Source: Bacillota bacterium (GTDB lineage Bacteria; Bacillota_A; Clostridia; Christensenellales; Aristaeellaceae). From it: 64,000 nucleotides of DNA. Made by a program: the position numbers and the translations under genes. The number at the start of each line of letters is the position of its first letter. Within the stretch, counting starts at the first letter, position 1. The stretch lies in assembly GCA_023421735.1 (NCBI GenBank), contig JAEZSP010000052.1:8227-72226 (forward strand). The letters are read 5' to 3'. The notes below the pieces were generated by a model. It was not told where the DNA came from. It saw only the letters and a list, made by a program, of their open reading frames with translations, and made no database searches. Positions 24,076-33,613 of the stretch are shown here, in pieces.

Positions 24076-25824
24076 ATGGACACCACTAGGCGCCTCATCA
24101 AACTGATGGGGCCGTACCGATGGCGCATCACAATCGCGATGACGCTGCAACTTTTTGTCATTTCAAGCACGCTGGTCGCCCCTCTCGTCACCAAATCCAT
24201 TATCAACAACGTCATCCTGAATCAGATGCTCAACAGGCTCGGGCCGCTGTGTCTCGGACTGATTGGGTTGGTTCTTGTGCGCGGTGCATGCAACTACGGG
24301 CGTGGAATCTTGCTCGAAGACGTTTCGCAGAACGTGGTTTTCGATCTGCGTACAGGGCTGTACCGCCACATGCAGGAATTGCCGTACCAGTTTTACGACA
24401 AGCACCGCATCGGCGAGATCATGTCGCGCATGACGGGCGACATCGAGGGCATCCGAAACCTGATCGCGGGCGGATTGGTGACGATCTTCAACAACCTGCT
24501 GAACTTTGCCGGCGCGCTGGTATTTCTGACCTTTCAGAGTTGGCAGTTGATGCTTGCGCTTCTGATCTTTGCGCCGGTGCTGGCCGTGACCGCATGGCAG
24601 TTCCGCAAGCGCATTCATCCGGCGTTTGTCAACATACGCGAGCAGAACGCGGTGCTCAACACCCGCACGCAGGAGAACCTTGCGGGCATGCGCGTCGTGA
24701 AGGCGTTTGCACGCGAGCCATACGAGTTTGCGGAGTTTGAAAAGGACAACCGCAAGCTATTGAAGCTGAACCTGAAGGCGACGTGGATCTGGTCGGACTT
24801 CGTGCCGCTGATGGAGTTACTCTCGGGGATCTGCACGCCGGTGATGTTGATCGTGGGCGCGTATCTCACCCTCAAAGGGCACATGGACATCGCGACCCTC
24901 ATCACGGTAAACGGCTATGTGTGGCTCATCACGAACCCCATGCGTCAGCTTTCGAACATGGTCAACATGTTTACAAACGCAGTGACGTCCGCGGAGAAGC
25001 TATTTTACTACGTGGACTTCGGCGCGGCGATCAGGGAAAAGCCGGATGCCATTCAGCCCGCGCAGTATGCGGGCAAGGTGGAATTCGACCACGTGAGTTT
25101 TGCCTACGGCGATGCCGAGGTATTGCATGACATTACATTTACCGCCGAGCCGGGGCAGACCATCGCCGTGATGGGTGCGACGGGTGCGGGAAAGTCGACC
25201 CTGATCCTGCTCATGGGCCGTTATTACGACGTGAGCCGGGGTTCGGTGAAAATCGATGGGATCGACGTGCGAGACCAGAAGATCAAGCCCCTGCGCACGC
25301 GCATCGCCTATGTACCGCAGGAGACATTCCTCTTTTCCGACACCCTGGCGGACAATATCCGTTTCGGCACACCCCGCGCAGAGATGGACAGGGTTTCGGA
25401 AGCGGCGGATGTTGCGCAGGCGACGGAGTTTGTGGATGCCATGCCTGAGGGATACGAGACGGTGGTGGGCGAGCGTGGCATGGGATTATCGGGCGGGCAG
25501 AAGCAGCGAACCGCCATTGCCCGCGCGGTATTGACCAATCCGTCGATCCTCGTGATGGACGATTCCACATCCGCCGTGGACATGGAGACGGAGTACGTGA
25601 TCCAGCAGAAGCTGAAAAGCGTGCTTGCGGGGCGAACGACGTTCATCATCGCGCATCGCATTTCGTCGGTGAAAAACGCGGATTTGATCCTCGTGCTCGA
25701 CAACGGCGCGGTGGCCGAGCGCGGCACGCATAAGGAATTGCTTGCGAAGAAGGGCATTTACTACCAGATGGTGCAGGACCAGTACCGCGACCTCGACACC
25801 GTCATGCCGAAGGGGGGCGCTTGA
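24076..25824 (+). CDS. ABC exporter half-transporter A (degenerate Walker B)
   Basis: 582 residues: six membrane segments (residues 20-320), then an ATPase. Walker A is MGATGAGKST, the signature is GLSGGQKQR, and Walker B ends VMDDSTSAVD, where the usual catalytic Glu after the Walker B Asp is Asp. The H-loop is IIAHRIS. With the next gene it forms a heterodimeric type IV (MsbA/BmrCD-like) exporter. The Asp substitution marks the degenerate ATP site. The ATG at 24076 follows GAGG at 9 bases. The stop lies 1 base before the partner's ATG. Confidence 0.92.
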   Translation: MDTTRRLIKLMGPYRWRITIAMTLQLFVISSTLVAPLVTKSIINNVILNQMLNRLGPLCLGLIGLVLVRGACNYGRGILLEDVSQNVVFDLRTGLYRHMQELPYQFYDKHRIGEIMSRMTGDIEGIRNLIAGGLVTIFNNLLNFAGALVFLTFQSWQLMLALLIFAPVLAVTAWQFRKRIHPAFVNIREQNAVLNTRTQENLAGMRVVKAFAREPYEFAEFEKDNRKLLKLNLKATWIWSDFVPLMELLSGICTPVMLIVGAYLTLKGHMDIATLITVNGYVWLITNPMRQLSNMVNMFTNAVTSAEKLFYYVDFGAAIREKPDAIQPAQYAGKVEFDHVSFAYGDAEVLHDITFTAEPGQTIAVMGATGAGKSTLILLMGRYYDVSRGSVKIDGIDVRDQKIKPLRTRIAYVPQETFLFSDTLADNIRFGTPRAEMDRVSEAADVAQATEFVDAMPEGYETVVGERGMGLSGGQKQRTAIARAVLTNPSILVMDDSTSAVDMETEYVIQQKLKSVLAGRTTFIIAHRISSVKNADLILVLDNGAVAERGTHKELLAKKGIYYQMVQDQYRDLDTVMPKGGA

Positions 25825-25825
25825 T

Positions 25826-27619
25826 ATGGCGAAGATGCTCCGACAGATCGACGACGAGGCCATCGAACGACCGTTTGACAAGGGGCAGTTCTTAAGACTG
25901 CTCAGATATCTGAAGCCTTTCCGGAAAAAGATTGCGGTTGCACTTTTATTGATGGTGACAGCGACCTTTATGTCGCTCGCATCGACGTATCTTCTCTCAA
26001 ACGCCATTGCGGAGCTGCAAATTCCGCGCGGGACATATATCCCGTACCTGATCGGCGGGATGTTCGCGGCGGCGGGAATCGGCGCCATCTGTACGCGCTA
26101 TCGCGTGCGGCTGATGGACACATCGGGCAGGAGCGCGCTTGCGCAGCTGCGCGAGGATCTGTTTCAGCACATACAGGGATTGTCGTTTTCGTTTTTCGAC
26201 ACGCGCAGCGCGGGCAAGATCCTCGTGCGGGTCATCAATGATGTCAACTCTCTGAACGACCTATTCACAAACGGCATCGTGAACGTGCTGGTCGATTGCA
26301 TGACGCTGATACTGCTCCTGCTGATCATGCTGTTTGTCAACTGGAAGCTGACGCTCATCTCGATGTGCATCATGCCGCTTCTCGTTTTCATCATGTTCAA
26401 GCTCAAGCGCGTGATGCGCATGCGCTGGCAGGTGGTGCGCATGAAGACATCGAGCATGAACGGATACCTGCACGAATCGCTTGCGGGCATGCGCGTGACG
26501 GAAGCGTTTGTGCGCGAGGACGAGAACTTTGACACGTTCACGAGCGTCAACGACGACATCCGCAGAAACTGGATGCGCGCGATCCGGATCAACAACGCAT
26601 TCTGGCCCGCGCTCGACTTGACCGGCACGCTGGGCACGGTTTTGGTTTATTACTTCGGCATTCGCATGATGAACGCGCCGGTTGAACCGCTCACGCTTTC
26701 CGGACTGTTGCTCATCCTGTGGTATTTGGGCAGATTCTGGGAGCCGCTCAATACCATATCGAACTTTTACAACTCCATCCTCTCCGCAATGGCGTCCATG
26801 GAGCGCATCTTCGAAATCATGGATACCAAGTCGGACATCGTCGACAAGCCGAATGCGCCCGACCTGCCGCCCATCGAGGGGCGGGTGGAATTTGCGCATG
26901 TGGACTTCTGGTACGCACCGGACAAGGTCGTCCTGAAGGATCTTTCCTTCACGGTCGAACCGGGGCAGACCGTGGCGCTCGTCGGCCCGACGGGCGCGGG
27001 CAAGTCCACGGTCGTCAACCTGATCAGTCGGTTCTACGACGTGCGCGGCGGCGCGGTGAAGGTGGACGGACACGACATTCGGGACGTGAAGCTGCGCTCC
27101 CTGCGCGAGCAGATGTCCGTGATGATGCAGGACAGCTTCATCTTTTCCGGCACGATCATGGATAACATCCGCTATGGAAAGCTCAATGCTACGGACGAGG
27201 AGGTGATGCAAGCCGCGAAGGCCGTCTCCGCGCACGAGTTTATCATGGGCATGGAAAAGGGATACCAGACGGAGGTCAACGAGCGCGGCTCGTCGCTGTC
27301 GGTGGGGCAAAAGCAGCTCATCTCCTTTGCGCGCGCGTTGCTCAATGATCCGAAGATTTTGATCCTGGACGAAGCGACCTCGTCCATCGACACGCACACG
27401 GAACTGCTCATTCAGAAGGCGCTCGATGTTTTGCTCAAGGACCGCACAAGCTTCGTGATCGCACACAGGCTTTCGACGATCCGAAACGCCGACTGCATCA
27501 TGGTCATTCAGGACAAAAACATCGCCGAAAAGGGCACGCATGAGGAGCTGATCCAGCTCGAAGGCGGGCATTACCGGGGGCTGTGCGACGCGCAGTATCG
27601 GTTCCTGCTGGAAAACTGA
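25826..27619 (+). CDS. ABC exporter half-transporter B (degenerate signature motif)
   Basis: 597 residues with an N-terminal soluble tail, six membrane segments (about 40-330) and an ATPase. Walker A is VGPTGAGKST, Walker B is ILDEATSSID with the normal catalytic Glu, but the signature is SSLSVGQKQL (LSVGQ in place of LSGGQ). The altered signature pairs across the dimer with the Asp-type Walker B of partner A, so both defects fall in one ATP site and the other stays canonical. This is as known for TM287/288 and BmrCD. AAGGGGGG precedes the ATG. Substrate unknown, likely a drug or lipid. Confidence 0.92.
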   Translation: MAKMLRQIDDEAIERPFDKGQFLRLLRYLKPFRKKIAVALLLMVTATFMSLASTYLLSNAIAELQIPRGTYIPYLIGGMFAAAGIGAICTRYRVRLMDTSGRSALAQLREDLFQHIQGLSFSFFDTRSAGKILVRVINDVNSLNDLFTNGIVNVLVDCMTLILLLLIMLFVNWKLTLISMCIMPLLVFIMFKLKRVMRMRWQVVRMKTSSMNGYLHESLAGMRVTEAFVREDENFDTFTSVNDDIRRNWMRAIRINNAFWPALDLTGTLGTVLVYYFGIRMMNAPVEPLTLSGLLLILWYLGRFWEPLNTISNFYNSILSAMASMERIFEIMDTKSDIVDKPNAPDLPPIEGRVEFAHVDFWYAPDKVVLKDLSFTVEPGQTVALVGPTGAGKSTVVNLISRFYDVRGGAVKVDGHDIRDVKLRSLREQMSVMMQDSFIFSGTIMDNIRYGKLNATDEEVMQAAKAVSAHEFIMGMEKGYQTEVNERGSSLSVGQKQLISFARALLNDPKILILDEATSSIDTHTELLIQKALDVLLKDRTSFVIAHRLSTIRNADCIMVIQDKNIAEKGTHEELIQLEGGHYRGLCDAQYRFLLEN

Positions 27620-27771
27620 CGGGAGGCGCGGTGCGCGGCAAAATTGGTTACATGGACTGATTTTATGGAGGGCAAGAAGACCCCAATGCCGGACGGATCC
27701 GGAAGGCCGTGCGCCGTTATATAACCCGAGATTTTATGCGGGAATCGTATAATTTGCACCCCGCGTTGCGC

Positions 27772-27800
27772 TTGCAATGCGGGGCGTTCCTCTCTATAAT
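27772..27800 (+). promoter_or_regulatory. promoter of the first membrane GGDEF gene
   Basis: TTGCAA (27772-27777), 17-base spacer, TATAAT (27795-27800), 33 bases before the ATG. Confidence 0.7.
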
Positions 27801-27833
27801 AGAGTTATTGCTACGTGGGATGGGGTGTTCTGT

Positions 27834-28982
27834 ATGGAAGCATACATCTATCTCGAGTTAGATCTATTTGCGGTGGTGCTCCTGCTGCTGATGGTTGGTA
27901 TCCATAACCGCAGGGATGTGCAGTCGATCGAGCAAAGGCTGTTCAATATGGTTCTCCTTTTGACTGCGGCGACGATCTTCTTCGATGCGTTTCAATGGTT
28001 CTTTGACGGGCGGGAAGGTACGGGCGCCGCGGAAGTCACATTCTCCTATTTATATTTCATTCCGAATACGCTGGTGCCGTATGCGTGGCTCATCTATTGC
28101 GACTTTAAGATATTGGGAAGCGTGTCGGGACTCAAGCGGCGGATGTGGATGTACTTCGTACCAACTTTCGTTTCGATCGGGATGGTTGCTGTCAACGGCT
28201 GGACGCGGGGCGTGTTTTACTTTGATGCTGCGAATCATTATTTGCGTGGTAACCTGTTTCCGCTATATGCCGTTTTGACCTATCTTCCGGTTCTTTTTTC
28301 TGCGGTTTTGACTGCCCGGCATCTGTACCATGAGCGGATGGATGCGCAACGGCGCGAGCTCAAATTTCTTCTATACTTCATGGTCCTTCCGTCGATCTGC
28401 TTTATCGTGCAGACGCTCTATTACGGATTGCCTCTTGTCTTCATCGCTGCCACCGTTTCGATGTTTATGATCTACATCAAGGTGCAGAATCGGCGCATCT
28501 ACATGGACGAACTCACCGGAATCAGCAACCGCAGGCAACTTGCCCGCGAGTTTTCCCGCCGCAACGATGCACCTGATTCCATGCGGCGCATTTATGCGAT
28601 CATGATTGATGCGGACGATTTTAAAAAGGTCAACGATCAATACGGACACGCGGCGGGCGACCAGCTGCTCGTGCGGGCTGCTCGGCTCCTCGAGCGTTTG
28701 TGTGCGCCGTGCGATGATTACCTTGCGCGCATGGGGGGCGATGAATTTTTGATTCTCGCAACGCGCCGTGCGGACGAGCCTTTTTTATTGCTTCAGGAAA
28801 TACAAGAGGCCATTGCGGCGTTTAACGAGGGGGAGATATCTGCCGAACGTACGCTTTCGCTCAGCTGCGGAGCGGCTGTTTTTGGCAAAGACGGCGTGGA
28901 TACGCTAGACACGCTGCTTTCCGCAGCGGATCGGGCCATGTACCGGAATAAGGCAATGAAAAAGGCAGCGCGCGGCGTTTGA
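27834..28982 (+). CDS. membrane-bound GGDEF (diguanylate cyclase) protein 1
   Basis: 382 residues: about six membrane segments over residues 5-215, then a GGDEF domain. Visible are DELTGISNRR (start of the domain), DADDFKKVNDQYGH (metal and substrate residues) and the intact active-site loop MGGDEF. The inhibitory RxxD site five residues before the loop reads PCDD, so product inhibition is probably lost. It makes c-di-GMP from two GTP. It is a full-length paralogue of the gene at 29128. The ATG at 27834 follows GATGGGGTG; each paralogue has its own promoter. Confidence 0.9.
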   Translation: MEAYIYLELDLFAVVLLLLMVGIHNRRDVQSIEQRLFNMVLLLTAATIFFDAFQWFFDGREGTGAAEVTFSYLYFIPNTLVPYAWLIYCDFKILGSVSGLKRRMWMYFVPTFVSIGMVAVNGWTRGVFYFDAANHYLRGNLFPLYAVLTYLPVLFSAVLTARHLYHERMDAQRRELKFLLYFMVLPSICFIVQTLYYGLPLVFIAATVSMFMIYIKVQNRRIYMDELTGISNRRQLAREFSRRNDAPDSMRRIYAIMIDADDFKKVNDQYGHAAGDQLLVRAARLLERLCAPCDDYLARMGGDEFLILATRRADEPFLLLQEIQEAIAAFNEGEISAERTLSLSCGAAVFGKDGVDTLDTLLSAADRAMYRNKAMKKAARGV

Positions 28983-29064
28983 GCATGGCCGAGTGTTTCT
29001 TCTTTTTTGCACTCAAACATTACGCAGTTTATGTAAACTTGCATGCAAAATGTAACTTTTGCGC

Positions 29065-29093
29065 TTGCCATACGCGCTGTTTTCATATATGAT
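29065..29093 (+). promoter_or_regulatory. promoter of the second membrane GGDEF gene
   Basis: TTGCCA (29065-29070), 17-base spacer, TATGAT (29088-29093). Confidence 0.65.
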
Positions 29094-29127
29094 ACAATAA
29101 GAAGTTTTTGGTGACGGGGGCGAGGTC

Positions 29128-30306
29128 GTGTGTTCGTATTTGCATGTTGAGCTGAATGCGTTTGCGATCACCATTCTCGTGATCATGATGTACGGTCGAA
29201 TTGGGGATCGTGCCTATCCACTGGAGCAGAAGTTTTTCAACCGTGCGCTCGTCGCAAACGCATTGACTTTGGTTTGCGACATGTTGGTTCGGATTTCGAA
29301 CGGCGCACTGTTTCCGGGGAGCCATGTCCTTCTGGTCGCGAGTGTCAATCTATATTATTTTCTCAATCCGCTTGTCACATTTTCATGTCTGATCTACTGT
29401 GACTATAAGATCCACGGCAGTATGAGAAGGCTTAACGAAAAGATGCGGTACTACGTCATTCCGCTTCTGTTTGCGTATACCGTTTTTGCGGTCAACGGCG
29501 CGACGGGCTGGTTCTACGGGGTCAATGCGGCGAATGTTTATGTGCGTGGGCAGGCATTTGCACTCATTCCACTGACAATGGTGGCATATCCGGTTTGGAT
29601 TGAGATCCTGACGATGCGGGATCGGCGCGAATGCAGGACGAAGACGGAGCGGGACGAGGTAACCAAGCTCTCTCGCTACTTGATCGTTCCGTTGATCTGT
29701 CTGGGGATTCAAATTGCGACCCGCGGATTGCAGCTCGTTTGGATTGCTACCGTGCTTTCGTTCGTCATGATTTACATCAATATTCAGAATCGGCAGATTT
29801 ACACCGACGAAATAACGGACATCAACAATCGCAGGCAGATTGCGCGCGCGTACGTGCGTATGACGGAGTCGCTCGGCGCTTCCAAGCGGCTGTTCGCAAT
29901 GATGATTGATGCGGACGACTTCAAGCAGATGAACGATTCTTACGGACATGCGTATGGCGACGCGATGCTCGTTCAGATGGCTCACATGCTCGAGGCAATT
30001 TGTGCGCCGTCGCGAGATTTTCTCGCACGCATGGGAGGTGACGAATTTGTGATTCTCGCGACGCGCGAGAGGGGAGAAGAATTCAACCTGGACGCCGCGA
30101 TTTCGATGCGGGTCGCTGCGATGAATACTGAAACGGAGGCGAAATGTCCCATTTCGCTCAGTTGCGGCCTTGCAGAGTACGGGGTGGACAAGATCGACTC
30201 GCTGGATGCGCTTTTATCAAAAGCGGACAGAGAGATGTATCGGAATAAAGCGGCACGCAAACAGAGTCTCAAAACAGGAATTGATGATGTAACCATTCGG
30301 CGCTGA
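29128..30306 (+). CDS. membrane-bound GGDEF (diguanylate cyclase) protein 2
   Basis: 392 residues with the same layout as its neighbour: six membrane segments, then GGDEF. It has DEITDINNRRQ, DADDFKQMNDSYGH and an intact MGGDEF loop; the RxxD site reads PSRD and is not conserved. Several of the same signatures (LIYCDYKI, AVNG, MIYI) occur in the membrane region of both proteins, so this is a tandem gene duplication. The start is a GTG with GGGGGCGAGG upstream. The sensed ligand is unknown. Confidence 0.88.
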   Translation: MCSYLHVELNAFAITILVIMMYGRIGDRAYPLEQKFFNRALVANALTLVCDMLVRISNGALFPGSHVLLVASVNLYYFLNPLVTFSCLIYCDYKIHGSMRRLNEKMRYYVIPLLFAYTVFAVNGATGWFYGVNAANVYVRGQAFALIPLTMVAYPVWIEILTMRDRRECRTKTERDEVTKLSRYLIVPLICLGIQIATRGLQLVWIATVLSFVMIYINIQNRQIYTDEITDINNRRQIARAYVRMTESLGASKRLFAMMIDADDFKQMNDSYGHAYGDAMLVQMAHMLEAICAPSRDFLARMGGDEFVILATRERGEEFNLDAAISMRVAAMNTETEAKCPISLSCGLAEYGVDKIDSLDALLSKADREMYRNKAARKQSLKTGIDDVTIRR

Positions 30307-30426
30307 AATCGCCGGATGGAGTCAGATGCCAAAATATGGGTTTGCGTATGGAATCGATGTAGGGAAGGGTTGGCAATTTGCTTATATGCAGGATAGGGGC
30401 TTTTTGCTCCTCCATATAACAAACAC

Positions 30427-30454
30427 TTGAACTTTCGATATAAATCTGTATAAT
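30427..30454 (+). promoter_or_regulatory. candidate promoter of the pilT-like gene
   Basis: TTGAAC (30427-30432), 16-base spacer, TATAAT (30449-30454). It implies a leader of about 140 bases before the ATG at 30602; nothing else was recognised in 30307-30601. Confidence 0.55.
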
Positions 30455-30601
30455 GGATGTAACCGGATTTAATCGGCTTTGGTATCGTGGAAGTGAACAA
30501 AAAGCACTTGCACGGCGGTATTTATGCGGTTTCGCACGCGCACAAAAGGCAGATGCTGTGCGTTGGCCGTTGAAATATAATGGAATGTGCAGGTGGATAA
30601 A

Positions 30602-31657
30602 ATGGATTTATACGAAATTGTAGCGCATACCGTTCAATTGAACGGATCGGACATTTATATTGTTCCGGGTTCTCCGATCGTCGTCAAATGTATGGGCAGA
30701 CATGTTCAGCTGACCGGGGAGAAACTGATGCCATCGGATACTGAAATTATACTGCGCGAAATCTATGAGATGAGTATAAACCGCTCGCTCGAGGAATTAT
30801 ACGACACCGGGGACGACGATTTTTCCTTTTCTATTACGGGGCTTGGTCGTTTCCGATGCAATGCGTTTCGGCAGCGCGGTTCACTGGCGGCAGTTTTGCG
30901 CGTGGTTAGGTTGGGGCTTCCTGATCCTGATTTGTTGGGCATTCCGGACGCCGTCATGTCGCTGTATACAAAAAAGCAGGGCATGGTACTCGTAACAGGG
31001 CCGGCGTGCAGTGGAAAGTCGACCACGCTTGCGTGTCTGGTGGACAGGATCAACCACGAACGCATGGGCCACATCATCACCATCGAAGATCCGATTGAAT
31101 ATTTGCATCCCCACGCGCAATCGATCGTGAGCCAGCGCGAAGTGCACTCGGACACGTCCTCGTTTCCGGAGGCTTTGCGCGCGGCGCTTCGACAGGCGCC
31201 GGATGTGATTATGCTGGGCGATATTCGAGATCATGAGACGATCCAAATCGCGATGAATGCGGCGGAAATGGGGCATCTGATGCTTTCGTCGCTGCACACG
31301 ATGGGCGCAGCAAAGACCATCGACCGCATCATCGAAATGTGTCCCGCAAACCAGCAGCAGCAGACGCGCATTCAGCTTTCCATGGTGCTTGAGGCGGTGG
31401 TTTCCCAGCAGTTGATTCCCACGCTCAATGGGCGGATCGTTCCGGTGTTTGAGGTCATGCAAGCGACAAATGCCATTCGGTCGTTGATTCGCGAGAGCAA
31501 GACCCAACAGATCGACAACGTCATTTCCTCCAGTACGGACAAGGGAATGTTGCTCATGGATACCCAGATCATCAAACTCTACAGAGAGGATCTCATCAGC
31601 CGTGCAAACGCGCTCATGTATGCCTCAAACCCCGAGACCATGCTTCGCAAGTTGTAG
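30602..31657 (+). CDS. PilT-like type IV pilus retraction ATPase
   Basis: A 351-residue secretion ATPase. It has an N-terminal PAS-like domain (residues 1-100), Walker A GPACSGKST (about residue 138; usually GPTGSGKST), an Asp box TIEDPIEYLH, Walker B VIMLGDIRD and the His box LMLSSLHTMGA. This order matches PilT/PilU. It would power pilus retraction at the membrane. No other pilus gene is nearby, so it is an orphan placed among c-di-GMP genes. AGGTGG lies 5 bases before the ATG. Its stop is 31 bases before the BTAD gene. Confidence 0.88.
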   Translation: MDLYEIVAHTVQLNGSDIYIVPGSPIVVKCMGRHVQLTGEKLMPSDTEIILREIYEMSINRSLEELYDTGDDDFSFSITGLGRFRCNAFRQRGSLAAVLRVVRLGLPDPDLLGIPDAVMSLYTKKQGMVLVTGPACSGKSTTLACLVDRINHERMGHIITIEDPIEYLHPHAQSIVSQREVHSDTSSFPEALRAALRQAPDVIMLGDIRDHETIQIAMNAAEMGHLMLSSLHTMGAAKTIDRIIEMCPANQQQQTRIQLSMVLEAVVSQQLIPTLNGRIVPVFEVMQATNAIRSLIRESKTQQIDNVISSSTDKGMLLMDTQIIKLYREDLISRANALMYASNPETMLRKL

Positions 31658-31688
31658 CGCGGGCGCATTTGATGCAAGGAGGGCGGCG

Positions 31689-32885
31689 ATGTCCATGATC
31701 CAAATCGAATTGCTTGGCGACTTTGAAATATATGTCGATAAGGGCAAAGTAACGGAACAGATCAGCAAGTCGCGCAAGGGTACGGCGCTGATTCAATATC
31801 TCATGCTCAACAAGGATGAGCCTGTGCTGAATCAGAAACTCTTTGAGATTCTTTGGCCCGAGGAGGAAAGCACGAATCCCGAGAATGCCCTGAAGACACT
31901 CGTGAGTCGCATGCGCGTGATTTTAAACACCGTGTCGCCCGGCTTTGGGGATGCGATTGCCTCGACGCGCGGGGCGTATCAATGGCGGATGCTGCCGGAG
32001 ATGACGGTCGATTATTACGAAACGGTCGATTTGATCAAGAAACTGATGGTCAAGGAGACATCTGATTTGCAGACGGGCGAGGCGTTCAAGCGGCTCATGC
32101 GCCTTTATAAGGGCGACCTTCTGCAGGGGCAGCGCGAGCAGTGCGAGTGGGCGGTCCCGCGGGCGGTGCTTCTGCATGGGCAATATCTGAGCGCGGTTTA
32201 CCACGACATCGACCTGCTGAAAAAGATGGGCGCGTATGAGGAAATCGTGAATGCCACGCGCATCGCGCTCGACATCGATGCGTTTGACGAGCGGCTGCAC
32301 CTTGAGTTATTAAACGCGCTTACGAAGACGGACCGCGACAACGAGGCGCTGCAGCAATACAAGCACATCACGAATTTGCACTACCGATATCTGGGCGTCC
32401 AGCCGCCGGCCGCGATTCAGGATTTTTACAGGCAGATCATGCAGGCGCGCAGCGACCTTGAGATTAACATGGAGTCCATTCGTGCGGATCTGATGGAAAC
32501 CAATCACAAGCGCGGCGCGTTCCTCTGCGAGTACACGGTGTTCAAGGAGATTTACAATCTCCAGATTCGCAATCTTGAGCGGCTCGGCGTGCCGATGTTC
32601 CTGGCCCTCGTCATGGTCAGCAATGTCGACGGATCGCACCTTTCGCCGCTCAAACTCGACGAGATCATGCAGAATCTCCTCGAGATTTTGCGCACCAATC
32701 TGCGCAAAGGCGATGCCGTCACGCATTATCTGCCCGCACAATGCGCGCTCTTGCTTCCCACCGTCAACTATGAGACGGGATCGATTGCGATCGAGCGCAT
32801 CAAGCGCGTCTTTTATCAGAAGTATCCGAGTTCGAACATCGTCTTCAATTATCGGCTTAGCCCAATCGGAAGCGAGGAGATCTGA
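31689..32885 (+). CDS. BTAD (SARP-like) regulator with degenerate GGDEF-like C-terminus
   Basis: 398 residues. Residues 1-100 form an OmpR-like winged helix (IQIELLGDFEIYVD... ILWPEE... LVSRMR), and 110-260 a BTAD helical repeat domain. After a helical linker, residues 285-390 follow a nucleotide-cyclase-like pattern: FLALVMVSNVDG corresponds to the first strand and RKGDAVTHYLPAQCALLLPT to the strand-loop-strand that holds GGDEF, with the loop changed to LPAQC. The catalytic loop is thus lost; the domain could bind a nucleotide or only dimerise. It is likely a DNA-binding regulator of the pilT-like gene. AAGGAGGG precedes the ATG. Confidence 0.8.
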   Translation: MSMIQIELLGDFEIYVDKGKVTEQISKSRKGTALIQYLMLNKDEPVLNQKLFEILWPEEESTNPENALKTLVSRMRVILNTVSPGFGDAIASTRGAYQWRMLPEMTVDYYETVDLIKKLMVKETSDLQTGEAFKRLMRLYKGDLLQGQREQCEWAVPRAVLLHGQYLSAVYHDIDLLKKMGAYEEIVNATRIALDIDAFDERLHLELLNALTKTDRDNEALQQYKHITNLHYRYLGVQPPAAIQDFYRQIMQARSDLEINMESIRADLMETNHKRGAFLCEYTVFKEIYNLQIRNLERLGVPMFLALVMVSNVDGSHLSPLKLDEIMQNLLEILRTNLRKGDAVTHYLPAQCALLLPTVNYETGSIAIERIKRVFYQKYPSSNIVFNYRLSPIGSEEI

Positions 32886-32887
32886 TA

Positions 32888-33060
32888 CCAATTCCCAATC
32901 TGATTTCGTGGTCGCGTCGGGTTGAACCCCCTCCTTTGCCGCTCTCCGCTTGACACAGGCCGAAAGTCCGCCTCTGTCTGCTACGCCTGCGCTCTGACTC
33001 CAAAGCGCGTTGAACGAACAAATCTTTCGACACTTTGGGCGAAATCGTATTCACCATTGG
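32888..33060. repeat. inverted-end intergenic element, copy 2
   Basis: 173 bp directly after the BTAD gene. The left end CCAAT-4 nt-AAT-2 nt-GATTTCG (32888-32908) is repeated inverted at the right end (CGAAATC...ATT...ATTGG, 33040-33060). It shares the AATTCCCAATC start and the 30-bp core (33012-33041) with copy 1 at 23727-23854, but its central part is longer and unrelated. Confidence 0.6.
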
Positions 33061-33566
33061 CAGGAGCCTTTCCCGCGGAATCAATGCGATCCGCGGGTTT
33101 TCCTTATTCTCGCGGGCTGGTTACGCGGATTTCGATAAAATGGTTACGCATAGCATACACAAGTAACAATACAATCCATCGAGCGCGTTCGCATGGATGC
33201 GACACAGGATCCTCGCTTTTTGTGTCATTTTTTGGTGTGATCAAACGTATATACAGTATCACAGTTCCTTGTTTGGGGGTGATCGCTTGCACGATATGGA
33301 TGTCTTGCAGAAGGAAAGCACGCACGGGACCGAAGCGCTTGTTGAAAAAGAGCATGATGGAACCGCGCCCATGTGTGTACGGCATGGATGCGAGGGTGTT
33401 TTGCGCGCGAAGACCAGCGGCACATCTGTTGTGTGGCGTGGTTATGCACGCTGCTATCGGCGGAGGCGCATGTGCCGTGGTCTGGGTGCAAATTCAGGCG
33501 CAAAAAATGAGACGGCGACGGGAAGTGAAACCAAATTTCCCGCATGCGCCGATGTGCAATCCCATC
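33061..33566 (+). other. gap between repeat copy 2 and the PAS-GGDEF promoter
   Basis: About 500 bp. The PAS-GGDEF frame stays open upstream to 33197, and a TTG (33287) or ATG (33296) start after GGGGGTG is formally possible. The extra residues would be Arg/Cys-rich with no domain, so I treat this as non-coding or a weakly supported N-terminal extension. Confidence 0.4.
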
Positions 33567-33595
33567 TGGACAGCACCGATAAAAGAGCGTATACT
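33567..33595 (+). promoter_or_regulatory. candidate promoter of the PAS-GGDEF gene
   Basis: TGGACA (33567-33572), 17-base spacer, TATACT (33590-33595). The transcript would begin near 33602, only about 6-12 bases before the GTG (33608) or ATG (33614) starts. Confidence 0.5.
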
Positions 33596-33613
33596 GGACA
33601 CTATGACGTGGAC

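Noticed and set aside
26261..27571. 436-codon minus-strand frame
   Set aside because: Antisense to the ABC half-transporter B; composition is His/Asp/Arg-rich without domains.
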